From Gordonia jacobaea (GTDB lineage Bacteria; Actinomycetota; Actinomycetes; Mycobacteriales; Mycobacteriaceae): 64,000 bases of DNA. Below the pieces are notes generated by a model. That model searched no databases, had not been told where the DNA came from, and was given only the letters and a program-made list of their open reading frames with translations. The translations under genes were made by a program, and so were the position numbers. This document shows, in pieces, positions 18,585-26,138 of this stretch. The stretch lies in NCBI RefSeq assembly GCF_001186365.1, contig NZ_LDTZ01000015.1:496001-560000 (forward strand), written 5' to 3'. Each line of letters begins with the position of its first letter. Positions within the stretch are counted from its first letter, which is position 1.

Positions 18585-18992
18585 ATGAGCGAAGACACCA
18601 CGCCACGACCTGTTCTCAACGCCGTCTCGTTCGTCGTCGCCGACATGGCGGCGACGGTCGAGTTCTACTCGCAACTCGGCCTCGAGTTCGACCCCGACGC
18701 CGCGAACGCCCCGCACGCGCAAGCCACCGTCGCAGGCATGCAGATCATGTTCGACACGCGCGCCGTCGTGCTGTCATTCATGCCCGACTGGTACGTGCCG
18801 GAGGGAGGCCACCGCGCTGCTCTCGCGTTCGAATGTTCTTCGCCCGCAGCGGTCGACGCCGAGCACAGTCGCCTCGTCGACCTCGGCTACCGGTCGCTGC
18901 TCACCCCGTTCGACGCGGTGTGGGGACAGCGTTACGCGGTCATCCTCGACCCCGACGACAACCCGGTGGATCTCTACTGCGCCCTGAGCTGA
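18585..18992 (+). CDS. VOC-family (glyoxalase/bleomycin-resistance fold) protein
   Basis: A 135-residue single-copy vicinal-oxygen-chelate protein with paired beta-alpha-beta units (LNAVSFVVADMAATVEFYSQLGLEF, then WGQRYAVILDPDDNPVDLY; read as the segments VSFVVADMAATVEFY and GQRYAVILDPDDNPVDLY). Such proteins range from isomerases to antibiotic-binding proteins, so no reaction is assigned. ATG 18585 matches the domain start. Its 3' end overlaps the convergent AraC-type gene by 19 bases. Confidence 0.82.
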   Translation: MSEDTTPRPVLNAVSFVVADMAATVEFYSQLGLEFDPDAANAPHAQATVAGMQIMFDTRAVVLSFMPDWYVPEGGHRAALAFECSSPAAVDAEHSRLVDLGYRSLLTPFDAVWGQRYAVILDPDDNPVDLYCALS

Positions 18993-19675
18993 GCCGCGTC
19001 GGCCACCGGTGGCACGAACGCAGTCGGAGGCGCACCGGCCAGCGCGACGAACTCGCGAAACATATGGGCGTAGTCGGCGTATCCGGTGCGATGCGCCACC
19101 GCCGACAGATCCTCGTCACCGAGCACACTCATCGCGTTGCGCATCCGGAGAATCCTGCCCAGCGTCTTGGCTCCATACCCGAAGTACTGCAACGACATTC
19201 GATGCAGAGTCCGTTCGGTGACCGACAGCTCCGCTGCACACTCGGCGACCCCGACACGACGACGCAGTATGTCGACGAGGTGCCATGACCAGGGCGGCGG
19301 GGCCGTGTGCCGATCAGCGGTGCACAACTCGGCCAGCGTGGCGACCTTGTCGTCGGAGGCTTCCAACAGCTCACACCAGCGCTCGACGCGTGGTCGCTGC
19401 CAGAGGGTGTCGGCCTCGACCCGCAGATCACGAAGTTCAACGGCCGGTACCCCGAGCAGACCCTGCGCGTGTCCGGGAAAGAATCGGAGCCCGACCATCT
19501 CATGCGGTTGATGTGCGACAAATACATTCGGACGAGTGTCCGGGCCCGCGAACAACAGGCCATCACCGGTCCAGATGACATCCATGCAGCCGTCGGGCAG
19601 AACCGTCGCTTCGCCGACGTCGACGGCACTTCGCCACGCGTGCACTGCTGCGACTCGCTCGGCCGATGACGTCAT
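18974..19675 (-). CDS. AraC-family transcriptional regulator
   Basis: A 233-residue regulator. The C-terminal part carries two helix-turn-helix units: AECAAELSVTERTLHRM and AVAHRTGYADYAHMFREF, with the AraC-type tail LAGAPPTAF. The N-terminal 130 residues form a ligand-type domain (VLPDGCMDVIWTGDGLLFAGPD split as LPDGCMDVIW and FAGPDTRP) similar to DUF6597 sensor domains. ATG 19675 was chosen where sense coding begins; the upstream open frame is unlike protein. Targets are unknown; the VOC gene is the nearest candidate. Confidence 0.85.
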   Translation of the reverse strand: MTSSAERVAAVHAWRSAVDVGEATVLPDGCMDVIWTGDGLLFAGPDTRPNVFVAHQPHEMVGLRFFPGHAQGLLGVPAVELRDLRVEADTLWQRPRVERWCELLEASDDKVATLAELCTADRHTAPPPWSWHLVDILRRRVGVAECAAELSVTERTLHRMSLQYFGYGAKTLGRILRMRNAMSVLGDEDLSAVAHRTGYADYAHMFREFVALAGAPPTAFVPPVADAAQLRAQ

Positions 19676-19839
19676 TCGTCCAGTGTCGCCCACGGTGAGC
19701 GACGGTGTCAGCCCGCTGGACACGCTGCCATCGCTCTGGACACAAGGCCCTGCCAGCTTGGGACGAAAGACCCTCTCCCCCAAGCCAACCGAGGTCGAAC
19801 ATTGGACACGTAGACCACTCGTCGAGGAGATGATGTTCG

Positions 19840-20130
19840 ATGTCCATCCGCCGCACGCACACCGACAACCCGCAGCACCCCGCCGCCATCGTCGGGTTCG
19901 CGATCTTCCTGATCGGCTTCGGTGCCGCACCCCTCGCCCTGACAGCGCTCGCTTTCGGGAGTGGCACTGCCGCTCTCGTCGCCGCGATCGTGGCGGTCAT
20001 CGGAATGGCAATCGGGATCGGCATCGTCTCGGTGATGACACGACGCCTCCAGCACAGCGCGCTGTTGCCCGATGCGACGTCGAAAGAGGAGCAGCACTAC
20101 CTGGAGGTCTACCGCCACCAGGTCGCCTAG
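19840..20130 (+). CDS. Small two-helix membrane protein, paralogue 1
   Basis: A 96-residue unrecognised protein with two predicted transmembrane helices (about residues 15-40 and 43-66) and a short cytoplasmic-like tail ending HYLEVYRHQVA. It is a clear paralogue of the gene at 20296: both have HP..(I/V)V.F....GF at the start, RR.QHSALLP / [11 protein letters not shown] after helix two and a Y(L/M)..YHQ-type end. A GAGGAG sits about 13 bases upstream, within a leader sequence similar to that before the second copy. Function unknown. Confidence 0.75.
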   Translation: MSIRRTHTDNPQHPAAIVGFAIFLIGFGAAPLALTALAFGSGTAALVAAIVAVIGMAIGIGIVSVMTRRLQHSALLPDATSKEEQHYLEVYRHQVA

Positions 20131-20153
20131 CCTGCCGCACGCAAGCGAGGTCG

Positions 20154-20188
20154 AGGTCGACGCCCCGGGTTGGGCGGGGCGTCGACCT
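20154..20188 (+). terminator. Strong hairpin between the paralogous membrane genes
   Basis: A perfect 14-bp stem (AGGTCGACGCCCCG at 20154-20167 with its complement at 20175-20188) and a seven-base loop. No long T run follows, as is usual for terminators in high-GC actinobacteria. It would end or attenuate transcription from the first paralogue before the second. Confidence 0.7.
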
Positions 20189-20295
20189 TGCTGCGCTTTC
20201 TGCCGCTGACCGTCGGATCTTGCCCTAATCAACCACCGGACTGTGACCTGGATAACACTAGGCTGGGAGCGTCGTCGAATCGAGGAGATGACGCC

Positions 20296-20583
20296 ATGAC
20301 GGCTTTGCACAGATCTCACGTGTCACACGGCAATCACCCGATGGGTGTTGTCGCATTCGTTCTCGTGCTGGCGGGCTTCCTGTCGCTGGCGATCTCGCTG
20401 ACCATGTTGGCAACGGGCGAAACCACCGCCGGAGTCGTCTGGGCGGTGGTGATGGTTGCGGCATTCGCCGGTGGAGCGGCAGTGCTCATCGCGCTGAGCC
20501 GCCAGATGTATCACAGCGCGTTCTTCCCGGTGAACACCGAGCACGACCGCGTCGAGTACGACCACATGTATCACCAGCACTGA
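20296..20583 (+). CDS. Small two-helix membrane protein, paralogue 2
   Basis: A 95-residue protein with two predicted transmembrane helices (about 18-42 and 46-70) and the tail [25 protein letters not shown], read in parts as MYHSAFFP and EYDHMYHQH. It is the tandem paralogue of the gene at 19840. GAGGAG at 20282-20287 lies a good distance before ATG 20296. Histidine-rich ends in both copies might bind metal, but that is a guess; function unknown. Confidence 0.78.
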   Translation: MTALHRSHVSHGNHPMGVVAFVLVLAGFLSLAISLTMLATGETTAGVVWAVVMVAAFAGGAAVLIALSRQMYHSAFFPVNTEHDRVEYDHMYHQH

Positions 20584-20644
20584 TTCCGGTCGATGCGGGC
20601 GACCTGGCCCAGCCCGTGCGGAGGTCGCCGGTAAACTCCTGCCC

Positions 20645-21613
20645 GTGACGACGAATGGCGCTTTCGCAACAGGCATCGCAACCGTGACCAACGGGGGGTC
20701 CGCCGATCCCGGCGTTGTCCTCGACGTCTGGTACCCGGACCCCGAACTCGCAACGCCGGATCTGGCCGACACCAAGATACTCGAGGGCGACGACATTCCC
20801 GCCGACCTGAACGATCTGGTCGGCCTCGACGAGGCACGCGGCGTCAAGATCGTCGCGGTTCGCACCTCCATCGCTGATCTGTCGGTCGCCCCGTCGGACG
20901 CCTACGACGTCTACCTGCGCCTTCACCTGCTGTCGCATCGACTCATCGAGCCGCACGAGGCGAATCTCGAGGGCATCTTCGGCCTGCTGTCGAACGTCGT
21001 CTGGACCAACTTCGGGCCGTGCCCGGTGGAGGGATTCGAGAAGGTTCGACGACGCCTTCGCGCGCGCGGACACGTGACCGTACTGAGCATCGACAAGTTC
21101 CCCCGGATGGTCGATTACGTCGCACCGGGCGGAGTCCGCATCGGCGACGCCGACCGCGTGCGTCTCGGTGCACACCTCGCCCCCGGCACCACCGTGATGC
21201 ACGAGGGATTTGTGAACTACAACGCGGGAACGCTCGGCTCGTCGATGGTCGAGGGGCGAATCTCGGCGGGCGTCGTCGTCGGCGACGGTTCAGACATCGG
21301 TGGCGGAGCGTCGACGATGGGCACGCTGTCGGGCGGCGGCAAAGAGATCATCTCGCTGGGCAAGCGCTGCCTGCTCGGCGCGAACTCCGGCTGCGGGATT
21401 CCTCTCGGCGACGACTGCGTCGTCGAGGCAGGGCTGTACGTGACCGCAGGCACCAAGGTGACGGGTCCCGACGGCGCGTCCATCAAGGCACGTGAGCTCT
21501 CCGGACAGTCGAATCTGCTGTTCCGTCGCAACAGCCTCACCGGCACCGTCGAGGTGGTGCCGTGGAAGGGCGACGGCATCGCGCTCAACGAGGCGCTGCA
21601 CAAGAACAACTGA
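20645..21613 (+). CDS. dapD: Tetrahydrodipicolinate N-succinyltransferase
   Basis: A 322-residue DapD of the actinobacterial type, transferring succinyl from succinyl-CoA to tetrahydrodipicolinate in lysine/peptidoglycan synthesis. The C-terminal two thirds show left-handed beta-helix hexapeptide sequence ([39 protein letters not shown], the latter near residue 240). It starts at GTG 20645. It is convergent with dapC, the next enzyme in the pathway, and hairpins and repeats lie between them. Confidence 0.95.
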   Translation: MTTNGAFATGIATVTNGGSADPGVVLDVWYPDPELATPDLADTKILEGDDIPADLNDLVGLDEARGVKIVAVRTSIADLSVAPSDAYDVYLRLHLLSHRLIEPHEANLEGIFGLLSNVVWTNFGPCPVEGFEKVRRRLRARGHVTVLSIDKFPRMVDYVAPGGVRIGDADRVRLGAHLAPGTTVMHEGFVNYNAGTLGSSMVEGRISAGVVVGDGSDIGGGASTMGTLSGGGKEIISLGKRCLLGANSGCGIPLGDDCVVEAGLYVTAGTKVTGPDGASIKARELSGQSNLLFRRNSLTGTVEVVPWKGDGIALNEALHKNN

Positions 21614-21619
21614 CCCGGG

Positions 21620-21677
21620 GCTGCCGAGTCGGCATTGCGGACGCCTTCGTGGTGGCGTGTGATTTCGACTCGGCAGC
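21620..21677 (+). terminator. Long inverted repeat just after dapD
   Basis: A 12-bp perfect stem, GCTGCCGAGTCG at 21620-21631 with its complement at 21666-21677, encloses an inner ACGCC/GGCGT stem (21641-21645, 21654-21658). It begins seven bases after the dapD stop, so it probably terminates dapD, but it also abuts the 22-bp tandem repeats and might belong to a small repeated element. Confidence 0.55.
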
Positions 21678-21690
21678 TCGCTGCGCTCGC

Positions 21691-21778
21691 GGCCGGCTCA
21701 ATCAGCGGGTGAGGCCGGCTCAATCAGCGGGCGGGGCCGGTTCGATCGGCGGGTGGAGCGGCTCAATCAGCGGAGCGG
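21691..21778. repeat. Four tandem copies of a 22-bp unit
   Basis: Copies start at 21691, 21713, 21735 and 21757 with an exact 22-base period and no spacers. The shared core is GGCTCAATCAGCGG; the third copy has a few changes (GGTTCGATCGGCGG). It lies in the dapD-dapC gap between two hairpins. No function can be assigned; it resembles intergenic repeat families rather than a CRISPR, since there are no spacers. Confidence 0.85.
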
Positions 21779-21802
21779 CGTCGGGCCGGGTTGTGGATGT
21801 GT

Positions 21803-21850
21803 TCGAATCGAAGGATGTGGGTGCCGCAGCACCCACATCCTTACGTTCGA
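21803..21850. terminator. Bidirectional terminator between dapD and dapC
   Basis: AAGGATGTGGGTGC at 21811-21824 pairs perfectly with 21829-21842 across a four-base loop. An outer five-bp stem (TCGAA/TTCGA, 21803-21807 with 21846-21850) is separated by a 3x3 internal loop. The hairpin has A/T at its base on both sides, fitting termination of both converging genes. Confidence 0.75.
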
Positions 21851-21911
21851 CACACACTCACCGCGGGAGTGGGCGGATAAGGCGCCCAGCCGGCGCGGGT
21901 CGGGCGGACTT

Positions 21912-23012
21912 TCAGGCGGTGAGTCGCGCCACGGCGGCGTCGATGCGCTCGTCGGTGGCGGTGAGGGCGAAGCGCACGTGGTTGACCCCGAGCGGTCCGT
22001 AGAAGTCGCCGGGGGCCGCCAGGATGCCGCGCTGGGCAAGCCACGCAACGGTGTCGCGGCAGCCCTCGTCGCGGGTGGCCCAGAGGTAGAGCCCGGCCTC
22101 CGAATCGTCGACGCGGAAACCCGCCTCGCGCACCGCGGGCAGTAGGCGCGAGCGGCGCAACTGGTAGCGGGCGCGCTGTGCCTCGACGTGCGTGTCGTCG
22201 GAGAGCGCAGCGGTCATCGCTGCCTGGATCGGGAACGGCACGATCATGCCCGAGTGTTTGCGCACGGCAAGGAGTTCGGCGATCAGGTCGTGGTCGCCAG
22301 CGAAGAAGCCCGCGCGATACGACGCCAGGTTGGAGATCTTCGACAGGGAGTGGATCGCGAGCAGCCCGGTATGGTCGCCGTCGCTGACCCGGGGGTCGAG
22401 GATCGAGACGGCCTCGGTGTCCCAGGACAACCCGAGGTAACACTCGTCGGACGCGAGGATCGTGTCGTGCTCGCGGCACCACGCGACCACCTTGCGCAGG
22501 TGGTCGACGCCCAGCACGCGGCCAGTCGGATTCGACGGTGAGTTGATGAACATGAGCGCGGGTGCCGAGCTGCCCATGACCGGGCCGATCTGCAGCGTCG
22601 AATCTGCTCGTGTCACCGACGCACCCGCGAGCAGCGCGCTCACTTCGTACGTGGGGTAGGCGACCTCGGGAATCACGACGTTGTCGCCAACGCCGATACC
22701 GAGCGCGGAGGTCAGCCCGGCGATGGCCTCTTTGGTTCCGATGACCGGCAGAATCGACGATTCGTCGAGTCCTGTTGCGCCGTACCGTCGTGCCAGCGCG
22801 TCGACGGCAGCCTTGCGCAGCTCAGGTGTGCCGACGGTTGTCGGGTAGCCGGGGAAATCCGACGCCGACGCCAACGCCTCGCGGATCAGCGTGTCGACCG
22901 GATCGACGGGTGTGCCGACAGAGAGGTCGACGATGCCGTCCTCGTGAGCAGCAGCGGTCGCCTTGGCCTCGGCGAGCGAATCCCAGGGAAAATCGGGTAG
23001 CGCCTCACTCAC
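21912..23012 (-). CDS. dapC: Succinyldiaminopimelate transaminase (fold type I PLP aminotransferase)
   Basis: A 366-residue class I/II aminotransferase. The PLP lysine lies in SLSKISNLASYRAGF (near residue 220); INSPSNPTGRVLG and ASDECYLGLSWD are standard PLP-site segments. It converts N-succinyl-2-amino-6-ketopimelate with glutamate as donor. The GTG at 23012 matches the homologous start (SEALPDFPWDSLAEAK); a TTG at 23036 close to GAGGAC is an alternative. It follows fdxC by 25 bases, the same pairing as Rv1177-Rv1178. Confidence 0.9.
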   Translation of the reverse strand: MSEALPDFPWDSLAEAKATAAAHEDGIVDLSVGTPVDPVDTLIREALASASDFPGYPTTVGTPELRKAAVDALARRYGATGLDESSILPVIGTKEAIAGLTSALGIGVGDNVVIPEVAYPTYEVSALLAGASVTRADSTLQIGPVMGSSAPALMFINSPSNPTGRVLGVDHLRKVVAWCREHDTILASDECYLGLSWDTEAVSILDPRVSDGDHTGLLAIHSLSKISNLASYRAGFFAGDHDLIAELLAVRKHSGMIVPFPIQAAMTAALSDDTHVEAQRARYQLRRSRLLPAVREAGFRVDDSEAGLYLWATRDEGCRDTVAWLAQRGILAAPGDFYGPLGVNHVRFALTATDERIDAAVARLTA

Positions 23013-23037
23013 ACGTGCCCGGCGGGCCGTTCGCAAG

Positions 23038-23367
23038 TCAGTCCTCGCCCTCGTTCATCGGGGGGAGTTCCTTGATGAACGGCGGGTCGTAGTCGGTCTT
23101 GCCCACCTTGCTCGCACCACCCGGCGAGCCGAGGTCGTCGAAGAAGTCGGCGTTCGCGCTGACGTAGGGCTCCCACTCGTCGGGAACGTCGTCCTCGTAG
23201 AAGATCGCTTCCACAGGACACACCGGTTCGCAGGCACCGCAGTCAACGCACTCATCCGGCTGGATGTACAGACTGCGGCCACCCTCGTAGATGCAATCGA
23301 CAGGGCACTCCTCGACGCAGGCCTTGTCCATCACGTCCACACAGGGCTCCGCGATGATGTACGTCAC
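23038..23367 (-). CDS. fdxC: Seven-iron ferredoxin FdxC
   Basis: A 109-residue ferredoxin. The N-terminal part has CVDVMDKACVEECPVDC (3Fe-4S type with one cysteine spacing altered) and CVDCGACEPVCPVEA (4Fe-4S), followed by the conserved acidic tail YEDDVPDEWEPY. The start is one of two adjacent GTG codons (23370 or 23367), with AAGGAGA just upstream. It is the probable electron carrier for cytochromes P450 or other redox enzymes and precedes dapC in an operon. Confidence 0.95.
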   Translation of the reverse strand: MTYIIAEPCVDVMDKACVEECPVDCIYEGGRSLYIQPDECVDCGACEPVCPVEAIFYEDDVPDEWEPYVSANADFFDDLGSPGGASKVGKTDYDPPFIKELPPMNEGED

Positions 23368-23835
23368 CACTCTCTCCTTCTCCGCATAACGTTCATGTGT
23401 CCGCTCGCGCCCGCGTGTGCTCACGCGGCGGCAGACCTTGACGCGAGGGCTGGTCGCGTCGCATGCGCACGCCGTCGACCTCCCCCGAAGCAGGCGCGGA
23501 GCACACACGCATCGTCAACCTTATCTGCCTGGCCCAGCCCCGGCCCACATCGCCCCGTGCTATCGCTCACATCTGTCCCGGTCAGGGCAACTCGGCACGA
23601 CGAAGATCACAGTTTCGACGTTTCGTTCCCCCCGCGAACTCCCATAGTGGGTTTGCGTTCAGCGTGACGCCAACCCTCCCGCGGCGCAGAGGTCGGGAGC
23701 ATCCTGTTCTGGTGAGTCTGATCATCGCCCGGAACGGGGTCCAGCAGATCAGCGTGGGATTGGCGATCGCGCACTGTCGACGCCGCTGATCACCCGCCGA
23801 TCCCCGACCCCTCTCCACCTTCGTCCGGAGTGCTC
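23368..23835. other. Divergent fdxC / cysteine dioxygenase intergenic region
   Basis: This 468-base region holds the fdxC promoter (minus) and the cysteine dioxygenase leader (plus). A 6-bp stem, CTCCCG at 23676-23681 and CGGGAG at 23694-23699, covers a possible ribosome site for the small open frame at 23712. The rest (about 23400-23660) shows no gene or clear site. Confidence 0.5.
23712..23789 (+). CDS. Putative cysteine-type leader peptide (25 residues)
   Basis: A GTG-started frame, MSLIIARNGVQQISVGLAI then AHCRRR, ending 46 bases before cysteine dioxygenase. Actinobacteria often carry short leader peptides with a cysteine next to arginine near the end before sulfur-metabolism genes, where ribosome stalling at the Cys codon could sense cysteine supply. 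A GGGAG lies about a dozen bases upstream and is part of a small stem. The call rests on position and composition only. Confidence 0.4.
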   Translation: MSLIIARNGVQQISVGLAIAHCRRR

Positions 23836-24435
23836 ATGACCTCGACCCTCGATCCCGTGCACCGTGCCGCGACACGACCGACGAGTGCCACCCTTCCCAC
23901 CAGACTTCGACCCGCCGACCTCCTGCGCATCACAGATCAGGGCGTCGCGGACGTTCTCGACGGTCGATACAACCACCTCCTACCTCCGAGCTGGGACCCC
24001 GTCGAGCGCTGGTCGACCCGCCTCGAATCCGACGACGACCTCGACCTCTGGCTGATCAGCTGGACACCCGACAGGTCGACGGACCTGCACGACCACGCCG
24101 GCTCGCTCGGCGCACTGACCGTGCTCTCCGGCGCGCTGCGCGAGTACCGCTGGACCGGCAACGACCTCGCACTGCGCATCCTGTCCGCGGGCGACCAGGC
24201 GTCGTTTCCCCTCGGTTGGGTCCACGACGTGCAGCATCACGCCAGCGCACCTCCGCTGCGCGGACTCAACCAGGCGCACGCGACCTCGCACCGCCTCGGC
24301 TCGGTGAACGAGCCCGGCCCCACGCTCAGCGTGCATGCCTATTCGCCACCGCTGACGGCGATGTCGTTCTACGAGGTCACCGACGCCAGCCGGCTACGAC
24401 GCACACGCACAGAACTCACCGACGAACCCGAATGA
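23836..24435 (+). CDS. Cysteine dioxygenase (cupin)
   Basis: A 199-residue cupin oxidising cysteine to cysteine sulfinate with non-heme iron. The two-histidine site is in STDLHDHAGSLGALTVLSG and the third histidine in GWVHDVQHHA. The ATG at 23836 has GGAG six bases upstream; a GTG at 23830 is an alternative. It is followed by a rhodanese gene 24 bases on, a pairing common in actinobacteria, so both likely serve sulfur disposal. A leader peptide may regulate it. Confidence 0.88.
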   Translation: MTSTLDPVHRAATRPTSATLPTRLRPADLLRITDQGVADVLDGRYNHLLPPSWDPVERWSTRLESDDDLDLWLISWTPDRSTDLHDHAGSLGALTVLSGALREYRWTGNDLALRILSAGDQASFPLGWVHDVQHHASAPPLRGLNQAHATSHRLGSVNEPGPTLSVHAYSPPLTAMSFYEVTDASRLRRTRTELTDEPE

Positions 24436-24459
24436 CCCCGATAACCTTGCGATGTGCCG

Positions 24460-24828
24460 ATGACGATCAATGACCTCCTGCTGAACGCCCGCGAAAGCCT
24501 CCAGCGAGTCGACGCCGCGGATCTACCCGGCGAACTCGAGAGCGGTGCAGTCCTCGTCGACATCCGGCCGGCCGCGCAGCGCGCCGCCGAAGGAGAGCAT
24601 CCCGACGCCCTCGTCATCGAGCGCAATGTCCTGGAGTGGCGCTGCGATCCCGCCAGTGACGCGCGGATCGACGAGGCAGTCGATCACGATGTGCGGTGGA
24701 TCATCCTGTGCTCGGAGGGCTACACGTCGAGCTTGGCCGCGGCATCGTTGCAGCAGTTGGGTTTACACCGCGCCACCGACGTCGTCGGGGGCTACCGAGC
24801 GATCCTCGCCACGCAGTCAGCCGACTGA
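24460..24828 (+). CDS. Rhodanese-like sulfurtransferase
   Basis: A single-domain rhodanese of 122 residues. The active-site loop is CSEGYTSS with a catalytic cysteine, after the strand RWIIL, and the N-terminal VLVDIRPAAQRAAEGE corresponds to the usual DxR segment. It probably handles persulfide or thiosulfate produced around the cysteine dioxygenase upstream. A GTG two codons upstream (24454) is an alternative start. It converges on cofG with a 41-base gap. Confidence 0.88.
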   Translation: MTINDLLLNARESLQRVDAADLPGELESGAVLVDIRPAAQRAAEGEHPDALVIERNVLEWRCDPASDARIDEAVDHDVRWIILCSEGYTSSLAAASLQQLGLHRATDVVGGYRAILATQSAD

Positions 24829-24869
24829 ACTTCTTAGCGCCACAAGACCTCCCGACGCCGGAGGCTCGC

Positions 24870-26132
24870 TCACGCGACGGCGGGCCAGGGGCGACCCGAC
24901 GGCCGGGTGTCTGCCGCGAGTCCGGTGACCGGGTTCGCGAGCGCGGCCACGTGCTCGGCCAGCGATGCGTCGATCCAGTTCTCGGCGTCGAGCACATAGG
25001 GCGGCTGGGCCGTGATCCGCTCGGCGAGAACGTATCCCGACTCGGCGGTGATCTCGGCGAGCGTGGTGAGGTTCGGCCACGGGCGTTCGGGGTTGACGTG
25101 GTCGGGCGTCAGCGGCGACACGCCGCCCCAGTCGTCGATACCCGAGGCGATCAGCGCTGCGCACTCCTCCCCCGATACCAGGTTGGGCGGCGCCTGCACT
25201 CGCATCCGCGACCCGAGCACGATGCGCGCCGTCGCCACTGCCGCGAGGAACTCCGTCATCTCGGCGTCGGGCGTGCCACGCATCGCGGTGTCGGGCTTGG
25301 CGCGGAAGTTCTGCACGATCACCTCTTGGATGTGACCGGCACGCGCGATATCGGCAAGTGCGAGTAGCGATTCCGCGCGTTCGGTCAGACTCTCGCCGAT
25401 ACCGACGAGGATGCCCGTGGTGAACGGAATCCGCAGATCGCCCGCATCGCGCAGCACCTGCAGCCGGACCAGCGGGTCCTTGTCGGGGCTGCCGTAGTGC
25501 GGTTGTCCCTTCTCGGTGAACAATCTGCGCGAGGTGGTCTCGAGCATCATGCCCATCGACGGCGCCACCGGTCGCAACACCGCCATCTCCTCGGCGCTCA
25601 TCACGCCGGGATTGAGATGCGGCAGCAGGCCGGTGTCTTCGAGGACGGCGACCGCCGCCGCGTGAACGTAGTCGAGCGTCGACGAATATCCGCGTGCGGC
25701 AAGCCATTCGGCGGCCTGCGGCCAGCGATCCTCTGGCCGGTCGCCCAGCGTGAACAGCGCTTCTTTGCAGCCGAGTGCCGCGCCCTGGCGCGCGATCGAT
25801 AGCACCTGGTCGATCTCGAGAAACATTCCCTCGCCCGCACGGGCCAGTTTGCCCGGCACGGTCACGAACGTGCAGTAATGACACCGATCGCGGCACAACC
25901 GCGTCAACGGCACGAATACCTTGCGCGAGTAGGTGATCTGCCGTTCCCGACCCACCTCGGCGAGCCCTTCGTCACGCATCGCCGACGCGACCGCCGCCAC
26001 TGCCGTGAGGTCGTCGCCCGATGCCGACAGCAGTGCTGTTGCCTCGGCGAGCCCGACGTCGCCGCCCGCACGCACCACGTCGAGCGCCTCACGTGCGGTC
26101 ATCGCCTTACCTGCAGTCATGTCAGTTGTCAT
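24870..26132 (-). CDS. cofG: FO synthase subunit CofG (radical SAM), stand-alone
   Basis: A 420-residue radical-SAM protein equal to the N-terminal half of mycobacterial FbiC. The cluster motif CRDRCHYC (C80, C84, C87) follows VFVPLTRL, and [17 protein letters not shown] sequence ([13 protein letters not shown]) and [16 protein letters not shown] are typical CofG segments. CofG, with CofH, forms the deazaflavin FO from the tyrosine-ribityl-uracil adduct. Unlike mycobacterial FbiC the protein stops after the CofG domain. It starts six bases after the flavin monooxygenase stop, which follows a CofH-like gene lacking its own cluster motif. Confidence 0.9.
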   Translation of the reverse strand: MTTDMTAGKAMTAREALDVVRAGGDVGLAEATALLSASGDDLTAVAAVASAMRDEGLAEVGRERQITYSRKVFVPLTRLCRDRCHYCTFVTVPGKLARAGEGMFLEIDQVLSIARQGAALGCKEALFTLGDRPEDRWPQAAEWLAARGYSSTLDYVHAAAVAVLEDTGLLPHLNPGVMSAEEMAVLRPVAPSMGMMLETTSRRLFTEKGQPHYGSPDKDPLVRLQVLRDAGDLRIPFTTGILVGIGESLTERAESLLALADIARAGHIQEVIVQNFRAKPDTAMRGTPDAEMTEFLAAVATARIVLGSRMRVQAPPNLVSGEECAALIASGIDDWGGVSPLTPDHVNPERPWPNLTTLAEITAESGYVLAERITAQPPYVLDAENWIDASLAEHVAALANPVTGLAADTRPSGRPWPAVA

Positions 26133-26138
26133 CCACGC

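Noticed and set aside
21691..21778. CRISPR array
   Set aside because: The 22-bp units are directly adjacent with no spacers and no cas genes are in the window.
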